From an uncultured Lentisphaeria bacterium (GTDB lineage: Bacteria; Verrucomicrobiota; Lentisphaeria; Victivallales; Victivallaceae), in the NCBI GenBank assembly GCA_937888615.1, contig CALABZ010000134.1:1-22561 (forward strand): a stretch of 22,561 bases of DNA, written 5' to 3'. The translations under genes and the position numbers were made by a program. Shown one piece after another: positions 6,428 through 13,929 of this stretch; within the stretch, counting starts at the first letter, position 1, and the number at the start of each line of letters is the position of its first letter. Below the pieces are notes generated by a model that ran no database searches, was not told the origin of the DNA, and saw only the letters and a list, made by a program, of their open reading frames with translations.

Positions 6428-8268
6428 CAGACTTCGTCCATGATTTCAAGATTGTTCATAATGTAGTCGCGGCGTTCGGGGGTGTTGTCCCCCATGTAGA
6501 ACCGGAGCATCTGCGGGACGTCGCGCATGTGGTCCACGGTCACTTTGCTCAGGCGGATATCACTGCCGATGAACTGTCCGAATTCCTTCGGGGAAATTTC
6601 GCCAAGCCCTTTGAAGCGGGTGATTTCGACGCCGCGCGCCTTCAGTTTGGCGACCGCCGCGTCACGTTCGCCCTCGGAGTAACAGTAAAACGTCTCCTGC
6701 TTGTTGCGCACCCGGAATAACGGCGTTTCCAGCACAAAAAGATGCCCGGAAAGCACAAGTTGTTCGTAAAAACTCAGAAAAAAGGTGATCAGCAAATTGC
6801 GGATATGCAGTCCGTCCACGTCGGCGTCGGTGGCGATGATGATTTTATTGTACCGCAGGTTCTCCACGTCGTCGTCGATATTCAGGGTCTGGGTGATGAA
6901 GAACAACTCCTCGTTCTTGTAAATTTTGTCCTTGCTCAAACCGAAAGTGTTCAACGGTTTGCCGCGAAGCGAGAACACCGCCTGGGTATAAACGTCGCGG
7001 CAGCTCACCAGCGAACCGGCCGCAGAGTCCCCTTCGGTCAGGAAAATCATGGATTGTTCGCCGCGCGAATCGCGGTCGCCAAGATGAAACTTGCAGTCTT
7101 TGAGCTTCGGAATCTTCAAACTGGTTTTACGGGCGTGTTCCTTGGACTGTTTCTTTACCGCCTGCACCTGTTTGCGGAGATTTTCGTTCTGGGACACCTT
7201 GGCCATCAGCAGTTCGGCCTCGGCGGGTTGCATGTGCAGATACTTTTCCACCGCATCCTTCACCGCGTTGACGATCCAGGCGCGGATATCGGTATTGCCC
7301 AGTTTGTTTTTGGTCTGCGATTCAAAAACCGGCTCCTTGAGCTTGATCGCCACCGCCGCCACGATCCCGTCGCGGACGTCGCTGGCCTGATAAGTCTTGC
7401 CGGAATATTCGTTAATCGCTTTCAACAGCCCTTCCTTAAAGGCGGAAAGATGGGTACCGCCGTCATTGGTATGCTGGCCGTTGACGAAAGAGTAGTAGTT
7501 TTCCGAATAGTTATCGGTATGGCAAAAAGCAAATTCGAGGGCCTTATCCTTGGACGAAATGATTTCGTAGCGGCGCTCCTCACCGGCTTCCACCTGAATC
7601 AGGTCGCGAAGCCCCTGCTTCGAATAAAACCGCGTACCGTTCAGGTACAGCGACAGCCCACTGTTCAAATAAGCATACATCCAGAGGCGTTTTTCGATGA
7701 ATTCCTGGCGAAACGAGTAATTGGCGAACTGGCTTGCATCCGGGGTAAAAGTCACCAGGGTGCCGTTCGGTTCTTCGGTTTTGCCTTTTTCGTCACGGTC
7801 GAAATTGCCGTATTGGAACCAGGCCCGGCGGAATTTGCCGTTCCGGAAAGAGCAAACACTGAATTCGGTGGAAAGCGCGTTCACCGCCTTGGTTCCGACC
7901 CCGTTCATCCCGATCGAGAACTGGAAAACATCGTCGTTGAATTTGCCCCCGGTGTTGACCACCGAAACGCACTCGACCAGTTTCTCCAACGGAATGCCGC
8001 GTCCATAGTCACGGACACTCACCTCGGTTTCGGCCATGCGGATATCGATGCGGCGGCCTACTCCCATGATGAATTCGTCGATACTGTTGTCAATGACTTC
8101 TTTCAGGAGGATATAAATGCCGTCGTCCGGGTGCGAACCGTCCCCGAGCCTGCCGATATACATCCCCGGGCGCAGTCTGATATGCTCAAGCGAGCTCAGG
8201 GTTTTGATGCTGTCGGCGGTATAGTTGGTTGTGTCGGCTATCTGTTCGTTGTTCTGTTCATTATCCAT
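6427..8268 (-). CDS. parE: DNA topoisomerase IV subunit B (ParE-like ATPase)
   Basis: This 613-residue GHKL ATPase/TOPRIM subunit pairs with ParC. The ATP site shows KEVIDNSIDEF (56-66, with the catalytic Glu and Mg-binding Asn), DYGRGIP (87-93) and GMNGVGTKAVNALS (120-133). The switch lysine lies in QTK (318-320). The TOPRIM metal site shows FLTEGDSAAGS (Glu412) and DADVD (481-485), and the PLN segment follows SLRGK. Length and layout fit ParE without the extra GyrB insertion. The ATG at 8268 has no clear Shine-Dalgarno (TTCTTTTT precedes it); no better start exists because the motifs begin near residue 20. It shares its last base with parC. A TATATT element on the minus strand at 8348-8353 may be its -10, but I found no good -35. 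Confidence 0.94.
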   Translation of the reverse strand: MDNEQNNEQIADTTNYTADSIKTLSSLEHIRLRPGMYIGRLGDGSHPDDGIYILLKEVIDNSIDEFIMGVGRRIDIRMAETEVSVRDYGRGIPLEKLVECVSVVNTGGKFNDDVFQFSIGMNGVGTKAVNALSTEFSVCSFRNGKFRRAWFQYGNFDRDEKGKTEEPNGTLVTFTPDASQFANYSFRQEFIEKRLWMYAYLNSGLSLYLNGTRFYSKQGLRDLIQVEAGEERRYEIISSKDKALEFAFCHTDNYSENYYSFVNGQHTNDGGTHLSAFKEGLLKAINEYSGKTYQASDVRDGIVAAVAIKLKEPVFESQTKNKLGNTDIRAWIVNAVKDAVEKYLHMQPAEAELLMAKVSQNENLRKQVQAVKKQSKEHARKTSLKIPKLKDCKFHLGDRDSRGEQSMIFLTEGDSAAGSLVSCRDVYTQAVFSLRGKPLNTFGLSKDKIYKNEELFFITQTLNIDDDVENLRYNKIIIATDADVDGLHIRNLLITFFLSFYEQLVLSGHLFVLETPLFRVRNKQETFYCYSEGERDAAVAKLKARGVEITRFKGLGEISPKEFGQFIGSDIRLSKVTVDHMRDVPQMLRFYMGDNTPERRDYIMNNLEIMDEV

Positions 8269-8388
8269 AAAAAGAATGTAGCATCGATTCGCGGAAATTC
8301 AAATCCGCATATGGACAAAACCCTGCTGATTCCCCCTCTGAAAACACAATATATACCACTTTGCAGGAAGATGCGGGCGACAGAAGAG

Positions 8389-9402
8389 TCAGAGCCCGAA
8401 GAAATGCCGGCAGTTGTATCCCACGAATGCGGCGTAAAGCACCACCAGCAGCAAACCACCGCCACGCTTCAGGTGCGGACGGCAGAAATACATCAACGCC
8501 AGCAGCGTCACGCCCGCCCCCAGCATGATTCCGAGGTTCACCATTCCCTCGCTTCCGCCGAAACCAATCGGGCGGACCAGCGAACAGGTCCCGAAAATCA
8601 GCAGAATATTGAACGTGTTGCTGCCGATGATATTGCCGAGCGCCATATCGTGGCATTTTTTCATCACCCCGGTGATCGTGACCGCCAGTTCCGGCACCGA
8701 AGTGCCAAACGCCACCACCGTCATCGAAATCACAATCGTGGGAATTCCGAGTTTGGCCGCGCTCCAGACCACCGTATCCAGCATCGCTTTCGAACCCAGG
8801 ATCACCATCGCCAGCCCCAGAATCAGGAGCCCGAAACATTTGACAATGGACATTCCGCTCGTCGCCTCGGCCAGCTTCCGAGCTTCCTCAAGTTCGCTCT
8901 CCACGGCCTCCTGGTCCGGTGCGCGGAGCAAATGCCAGCAGTACCAGACGGCAATCGCCGTCAGAACCGCCCCCCCGATCCGGCCGAGCTCATAAGTGCC
9001 GCCGAACAGCCCGTAGGCGAAAATCAGCACCACCGTCAGCAGGAACACCCCCAGCATAATCAGCACATCGCGACTCAAAAGTTTCGGAGAAAAACACAAA
9101 CATCCACACATCAGGACGCCGATTCCCAGGATCAGCGTGATATTGGTGGTGATGCTCCCCACAATATTGCCGACGATGAACTCCGGGTGGTTGGCGAAGG
9201 CCGCATACAAACTCGAAGCCCATTCCGGCAACGATGTACCGATACTGACCAGTGTCAGCCCGATCGTCAGTTCCGAAACATTATATTTGCGCGCAATCCC
9301 CGCCGCCGCTTCGATAAACCAGTCGCTCCCCTTGATCAACACCACCAGTCCGAAGACGAAAATCACCAAATTCAGCAGTAAATAAGGAGAACTGAACCCC
9401 AT
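8389..9402 (-). CDS. CaCA-family Na+/Ca2+ (or K+) antiporter
   Basis: This integral inner-membrane exchanger moves calcium (or a related cation) against sodium or protons. Both alpha repeats are present: one has GSDWF and SIGTSLPEWASSL, then GNIVGSITTN. The other has GSKAML, AFGTSVPELAV and GNIIGSNTFN. About ten hydrophobic helices are separated by one charged loop (EAVESELEEARKLAEA). The usual GNxxGSNxxN of the first repeat reads GNIVGSITTN, so an Asn position is changed. I chose ATG 9402 (337 aa) because a promoter sits about 31 nt upstream of it. ATG 9411 is an equal alternative, and the much longer open frame upstream (to 9564) covers that promoter and is not homologous. It lies 120 nt upstream of parE with no terminator seen between them. 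Confidence 0.9.
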   Translation of the reverse strand: MGFSSPYLLLNLVIFVFGLVVLIKGSDWFIEAAAGIARKYNVSELTIGLTLVSIGTSLPEWASSLYAAFANHPEFIVGNIVGSITTNITLILGIGVLMCGCLCFSPKLLSRDVLIMLGVFLLTVVLIFAYGLFGGTYELGRIGGAVLTAIAVWYCWHLLRAPDQEAVESELEEARKLAEATSGMSIVKCFGLLILGLAMVILGSKAMLDTVVWSAAKLGIPTIVISMTVVAFGTSVPELAVTITGVMKKCHDMALGNIIGSNTFNILLIFGTCSLVRPIGFGGSEGMVNLGIMLGAGVTLLALMYFCRPHLKRGGGLLLVVLYAAFVGYNCRHFFGL

Positions 9403-9439
9403 AAAGCACATCTCATTTCGTTTAGGTTGCAAAAATAAT

Positions 9440-9468
9440 AATATACCATCGGGAACAGTCATTTGCAA
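9440..9468 (-). promoter_or_regulatory. Sigma70-like promoter of the CaCA antiporter gene
   Basis: On the minus strand, TTGCAA (9468-9463), a 17-bp spacer and TATATT (9445-9440) are arranged as a good housekeeping promoter. The expected transcript start is near 9433, about 31 nt before the ATG at 9402. Confidence 0.6.
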
Positions 9469-9579
9469 GCATTCCCTGAAAAATCGCTCTCGATATTCGT
9501 TTGAGTCCAGGGTTATTTCCGGAAATAAATCGGTTTTCCGAAAAAGTTTTGCACCTCGGCCCATTTCCGGCTTGCAATC

Positions 9580-9608
9580 TTGATAATTGATTTTACATTA
9601 TTTATCGT
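9580..9608 (+). promoter_or_regulatory. Candidate promoter of the rhaB operon
   Basis: TTGATA (9580-9585), a 17-bp spacer and TATCGT (9603-9608) would start transcription near 9615, about 26 nt before the rhaB ATG. The -10 is weak (4 of 6). Other pairs in the same AT-rich stretch (for example TTGCAA at 9572) are possible. No operator was identified. Confidence 0.4.
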
Positions 9609-9640
9609 ATTTTTACTATCGCTATGCAGGAGATTTTGAC

Positions 9641-11116
9641 ATGAAGCGTAATTATCTCGCGTTTGACTTGGGGGCTTCGAGCGGCCGCGCAATCGTGTGC
9701 AGTCTGGAAAACGGCAAGCTGACCCTGAATGAAGTTCACCGTTTCGTAAACGGCCCGATCGACAAAGACGGCTCCCTGTTCTGGGACTTCCCCGCGCTGT
9801 GCGGAGAAATCAAGGAAGGATTGAAAAAAGCCCTGGCCATCGAACCCGCCATCTCCGGCATCGCCATCGACACATGGGGCGTCGATTATGTCCTCTACAA
9901 TCGCGCAACCGGACAACCGGTACGCCTCCCCTATAACTACCGCGACACCCGTACCGCCGATATTCCCGAAAAGGTGTTCAAAACCATTTCGCAGTCCGAC
10001 ATCTACAAGCGTACCGGCATCCAGTTCATGAACCTCAATACGCTGTATCAACTGGCGGCGCACAAGGAACAGCACCCGGAGGACTTCGAAAACAGCGTCC
10101 TGTTGTTCATCCCCGACGCCCTGACCCATTACCTGAACGGCGAGTTCACCTGCGAATACACCATCGCCTCCACCTCCAATCTGCTCAATCCGAATACCCG
10201 CGACTGGGATTTCGAACTGCTCGAAAAGCTTGGCCTGCCCAAATCCATATTCCCCGCAATCGTCATGCCGTCCACGCTGTCCGCCCCCCTGCGGAGCGAA
10301 CTGCAGAACGAACTTGGCTGCGGTCCCATCCCGCTGATCCGCGTCGGCGCCCACGACACCGCCTCGGCGGTCGGCGCAGTACCGGCGGTGCCGGACAGTA
10401 ATTGGGCGTATATCAGTTGCGGTACCTGGGCACTGCTCGGAGCCGAAATCGATCAACCGCTGATGACCGCCGAAAGCGAGGCCGCCCCCTACACCAACGA
10501 GGGCGGGCTGGAAGGCAAAATCCGCTTCCTCACCAATATCATGGGAACATGGCTGTTCCAGGAAGCCCGCCGCAACTGGCGCGACGAAGGCAAGGAAATG
10601 AGCTTCCCCCATATGGAAAAACTGGCGGCGGGAGCCCAACCGCTGCGTTTTCTGGTGAACCCAAACGACGGTTTGTTCCTGGGTCCCCGCGACATGCCGG
10701 GACGCATCCGCCGCTATTGCGTGGAGCACGGACAGGGAGAACCGGCCTCGGACGGCGAAGTCCTGCGCTGCATTTATGATTCGCTGGCCCTCTGCTTCCG
10801 GGAAAAACTGGAAAAACTGGAAAAAATCCTGAATGTCAAATACCAATTTCTGAATATCGTCGGCGGCGGCACCCAGGACCACCGCCTGATGCAGACCTCC
10901 GCGGACGCGCTCGGCATACCGGTAATCGCCGGACCGATCGAGGCCACAGCCATCGGCAACGCCCTCTCCCAAGCCATTGCGCTGGGAGATGCCGCCGATC
11001 TGGGCGAAGCACGCAAAATCGTCCGTAACTCGTTTGAAGTTATCGAATTCAAACCGAATGCCGCGGAAAAAAGCAACTGGGATAAAGCCATGGTTGGTTT
11101 CAACAAACTGGTCTGA
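9641..11116 (+). CDS. rhaB: L-rhamnulokinase
   Basis: This FGGY-family sugar kinase phosphorylates L-rhamnulose to L-rhamnulose 1-phosphate. Its 491 residues are nearly the length of E. coli RhaB. Motifs: the first phosphate loop FDLGASSGRA (8-17), NGPI followed by DGSLFWD (37-49), IDTWGVDYVLYN (76-87), YNYRDTRT (98-105), the catalytic base Asp239 in GAHDTASA, ISCGTW (258-263), TNEGGLEGKIRFL (285-297), and the adenosine-binding VGGGTQDHRLMQT (407-419). ATG 9641 was chosen because GCAGGAGA lies 8 nt upstream; an open frame from 9587 has no ribosome site. The next gene begins 6 nt after its stop. No rhamnose isomerase or aldolase lies nearby, so the rest of the pathway must be elsewhere. Confidence 0.94.
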   Translation: MKRNYLAFDLGASSGRAIVCSLENGKLTLNEVHRFVNGPIDKDGSLFWDFPALCGEIKEGLKKALAIEPAISGIAIDTWGVDYVLYNRATGQPVRLPYNYRDTRTADIPEKVFKTISQSDIYKRTGIQFMNLNTLYQLAAHKEQHPEDFENSVLLFIPDALTHYLNGEFTCEYTIASTSNLLNPNTRDWDFELLEKLGLPKSIFPAIVMPSTLSAPLRSELQNELGCGPIPLIRVGAHDTASAVGAVPAVPDSNWAYISCGTWALLGAEIDQPLMTAESEAAPYTNEGGLEGKIRFLTNIMGTWLFQEARRNWRDEGKEMSFPHMEKLAAGAQPLRFLVNPNDGLFLGPRDMPGRIRRYCVEHGQGEPASDGEVLRCIYDSLALCFREKLEKLEKILNVKYQFLNIVGGGTQDHRLMQTSADALGIPVIAGPIEATAIGNALSQAIALGDAADLGEARKIVRNSFEVIEFKPNAAEKSNWDKAMVGFNKLV

Positions 11117-11122
11117 ACGCCT

Positions 11123-12121
11123 ATGAAATGGGAAAATGAAAGAGTCGTCGTCTTCGGCGGAAGCGGCTGCCTCGGTTATGCCATCATCCGACAGCTTTTG
11201 GCCCGGGGATGTCACATCCGAAGTTTTCAGCGTTCTCCCATTCCCGAATACGAAGAACTCGGCATCAAAGTTGTTCGCGGTGATATCCGCAGTCTTGAAC
11301 AGGTAAAAGCCGCGTGCCGCGGCTGTACCGCGGTCATTCACACCGCCGCGCTGGCCGGCTACTGGGGCAATTACCACGATTATTACAGCATCAATGTCGA
11401 GGGAACCATCAATGTCCTTCAGGCCTGTCAGGACCATGGTATCCGGCGCATGGTATATACGAGCTCAAGCAGCGTGGCCTACGTGCCGGACCACAATGTG
11501 GAGGGAATCGACGAGAAAGAACCGTACCCTCCTCATTATCTCTGCCATTACAGCGCCACAAAATCAATCGCGGAAAAACACGTCCTCGGGGCCTTTAACC
11601 GCGATCTGTCGGCAATCTGCCTGCGTCCCCATCTGATCTGGGGTCCCGGCGACAAATACCTGCTGCCCGAAGTCATCCGCCGCGCCCGCAGGAAAATTCT
11701 CTACCAGGTGGGCGACGGTTCCAATATGATTGATCTCTCCTATGTGGAAAATATCGCCGCCGCTCATCTTCTGGCGCTTGAGTACCTTGAGCGCCAGAAC
11801 CGCCTGCGCCGCGCCTATTTCATTACCGACGGCATGCAAGTCAACATGTGGCAGTGGATATCGGAACTGCTTAACGAGCTGGGCGAACCCGGCGTCAGCG
11901 CCGTATGGAGCCTGGAAAAAGCCTGGCGCGTCGGCAAATATTCGGAAAAAATCTATAAATACCTGCCGTTCCAGCCGTTCCTGACCCGTTTTCTGGCCGG
12001 TCACCTCGGTTATTCGCATTATTTCAATACCAGCGCCGCCGCCCAAGACCTCGGTTACAAGCCCAGGATCGCGCCGGAGCAAGCAATGAGCAAAACACTC
12101 GAATGGCTCCGAAACTGCTGA
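11123..12121 (+). CDS. SDR-type NAD(P)-dependent 3-beta-HSD/epimerase-like oxidoreductase
   Basis: This extended short-chain dehydrogenase/reductase has 332 residues. The Rossmann dinucleotide loop is FGGSGCLG (11-18), an acidic GDI follows at 53-55, and HTAALAGYWG (73-82) resembles the 3-beta-hydroxysteroid dehydrogenase/sterol-decarboxylase branch (as in HpnA- and OleD-like proteins). The catalytic residues are present: Ser in TSSSSVAY (113-120) and Tyr143/Lys147 in YSATK. LRPHLIWGPGD (167-177) fits the same branch. It lies 6 nt after rhaB and overlaps the next gene by 19 nt, so it is co-transcribed, but the substrate is not evident. A nucleotide-sugar, sterol-like or beta-keto substrate are all possible. 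No membrane helix is seen. Confidence 0.82.
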   Translation: MKWENERVVVFGGSGCLGYAIIRQLLARGCHIRSFQRSPIPEYEELGIKVVRGDIRSLEQVKAACRGCTAVIHTAALAGYWGNYHDYYSINVEGTINVLQACQDHGIRRMVYTSSSSVAYVPDHNVEGIDEKEPYPPHYLCHYSATKSIAEKHVLGAFNRDLSAICLRPHLIWGPGDKYLLPEVIRRARRKILYQVGDGSNMIDLSYVENIAAAHLLALEYLERQNRLRRAYFITDGMQVNMWQWISELLNELGEPGVSAVWSLEKAWRVGKYSEKIYKYLPFQPFLTRFLAGHLGYSHYFNTSAAAQDLGYKPRIAPEQAMSKTLEWLRNC

Positions 12122-13908
12122 TCTTATTACTGGCCGGACTGCTGTTCCTGCCCGGATGCAACCGGAAAGACGCCGCCGCACCGGCGGAACGGGTCATGTA
12201 CGTCGGCGCGGGCGGACGGGTCAAGTCGTTCGACCCCGCCCTGGCCGAAGACTTGTTCAGCCGCAACCTGGTGGCCTGCGTCTACGACACCCTCCTCCAG
12301 TACGACTATGTCGAACGCCCCTACCGGCTCCGTCCCTCAATGCTCCGGGAAATGCCGTCCGCCAATGCCGCCATGACCACTTATACCTTCAAGCTCCGCG
12401 ACGACCTTTATTTCCGTGACGATCCCTGCTTTGCCGGAGCACCGAAGGAAAAACGCAAAATCACCTCCAAAGACGTGGTCTACTCGTTCCTGCGGATCGC
12501 CGACGACCGGCTCCACAGCCCGGTTTTCTGGCTGTTCCGCAACCGCATCAAGGGAATCGACCGCTTCCGTGACGAAACCGCCTCCCTCGAACCCGGCGAC
12601 AACGCCATCTATGACCGCTGCATCGAAGGCCTGGAAATCGTCAATGAAACGACGTTTCGAATTCACCTGAACGCCCCCAACCCGCGCTTTCTTTACAATC
12701 TCGCCATCCCCTATGCGTCGATCGTATCCCGCCGGGCGGTGGAATTCTACGGCGAAGCTTTTATGGCAAACCCGGTCGGCTCCGGACCTTTCATCCTGAA
12801 AAACTGGATCCGCGACTTCCGTATCGAGCTCGAACGCAACCCCGAATACCGTCAGGAATTCTTCCCCGAAGCAAAGAATCCGACCGATCGCCGCAAACCA
12901 CTCCCGCTGCTCGACCGCGTCGTCTGTTATCAGGTCAAACAGGCATTCTCCGCCTGGCTGCTTTTCCTGCAGGGACGGCTGGATATGAGCGCGGTGGACA
13001 AGGACAGCATTGATTCCGTAATCGGCGGCGGACGCAAACTCTCCCCCGCTCTGGGCAAACGCGGTATCCGGCTCTGGCGGGTTCCCGAATTCGAAATCCG
13101 CTACATCGGTTTCAACTTCACCGATCCGTTACTGGGGCGAAACCTCCACCTGCGGCGGGCGATTTCACTGGCTTACGACATGGAGGCCCGCCTCGAACAC
13201 TTCAACGGACAGATTATCCCCGCGAACGGCCCAATCCCGCCCGGCGTGGCCGGATTCGAGCCCGACTTCCGTAATCCGTGGAACCGGGGCGATCTGGAAG
13301 CCGCCCGCGAAGAAATGCGGCTGGCCGGTTATCCGAACGGGATCGACCCCGCCACCGGCGCGCCCCTCGAACTGGCTTTCGACCAGCCCGGCAACAGTTC
13401 CGCCTACCGCCAGATCGCCGAATTGATGGCCCGCGATATGAAACGGATCGGCATTGAAATCCGTGCTGAACTGAACAATCGTCCGCGTTTTTTCCAGAAG
13501 CTCCGCCGCGGCCAGATGCAGTTGTTCCGACTTTCGTGGGTCGGTGATTATCCCGACGCGGAAAACTTCCTCCAGCTTTTCTACAGCAAAAACGCCGGCG
13601 GCAGCAATCGCGCCAACTACCGCGATCCAGTCTACGACGCCATGTTCGAAGAAATCATCAACATGCCCGACGCCCCGGAACGCACCGAAAAATATCGCCG
13701 CATGGTCCGCTACCTGACCGATCAATGCCCGTGGATTTTCGAAAGCTATCCGATCACGTTTCAGCTCACTTACGACTGGTTGGAAAACTATCTTCCCCAC
13801 GATTTCGCTTTCGCCGGCTGGAAATACCTGAGCGTCGATCCGGTCCGGCGCAGGAATGAACGCAAAAAATTCAAGCCAGTCAGCTTTGCGGAACTCCGCC
13901 GCCAATGA
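12103..13908 (+). CDS. Family-5 extracellular solute-binding lipoprotein (peptide/oligosaccharide ABC type)
   Basis: This 601-residue periplasmic binding protein of the DppA/OppA type delivers peptides or other small solutes to an ABC permease. The N-terminus is a lipoprotein signal: basic start, hydrophobic core, and lipobox FLPGC with Cys19. The mature part starts with the family pattern of a first strand then KSFDPALAEDLFSRNLVACVYDTL (in parts, from about residue 38), followed by TYTFKLRDDLYFRDD, NPVGSGPFILKNW, HLRRAISLAYD and LSWVGDYPDAENFLQLFYS. These are all landmarks of SBP_bac_5. ATG 12103 lies inside the end of the upstream dehydrogenase gene (19-nt overlap). No permease or ATPase gene follows; the neighbour is convergent. 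It is therefore an orphan binding protein whose transporter must be elsewhere. Confidence 0.9.
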   Translation: MAPKLLILLLAGLLFLPGCNRKDAAAPAERVMYVGAGGRVKSFDPALAEDLFSRNLVACVYDTLLQYDYVERPYRLRPSMLREMPSANAAMTTYTFKLRDDLYFRDDPCFAGAPKEKRKITSKDVVYSFLRIADDRLHSPVFWLFRNRIKGIDRFRDETASLEPGDNAIYDRCIEGLEIVNETTFRIHLNAPNPRFLYNLAIPYASIVSRRAVEFYGEAFMANPVGSGPFILKNWIRDFRIELERNPEYRQEFFPEAKNPTDRRKPLPLLDRVVCYQVKQAFSAWLLFLQGRLDMSAVDKDSIDSVIGGGRKLSPALGKRGIRLWRVPEFEIRYIGFNFTDPLLGRNLHLRRAISLAYDMEARLEHFNGQIIPANGPIPPGVAGFEPDFRNPWNRGDLEAAREEMRLAGYPNGIDPATGAPLELAFDQPGNSSAYRQIAELMARDMKRIGIEIRAELNNRPRFFQKLRRGQMQLFRLSWVGDYPDAENFLQLFYSKNAGGSNRANYRDPVYDAMFEEIINMPDAPERTEKYRRMVRYLTDQCPWIFESYPITFQLTYDWLENYLPHDFAFAGWKYLSVDPVRRRNERKKFKPVSFAELRRQ

Positions 13909-13929
13909 TTTCCGGCCCGTAAAGTCATT

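Noticed and set aside
6742..9381. An 879-codon open frame on the plus strand opposite parE and the CaCA gene
   Set aside because: It is antisense to two well-supported genes, has a His/Gln/Arg-rich composition without domains, and arises from GC-rich codon bias.
2788..9411. A new defence system made of the topoisomerase, peptidase and exchanger genes
   Set aside because: parE/parC and the CaCA exchanger are ordinary housekeeping genes; only the M20 linkage is odd, and nothing suggests defence.
9403..9564. Longer start for the CaCA antiporter at 9564
   Set aside because: The extra segment has no homology character and contains the likely promoter.
9602..11437. A 611-codon open frame on the minus strand opposite rhaB
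   Set aside because: It is antisense to a clear rhamnulokinase and shows no recognisable motif.
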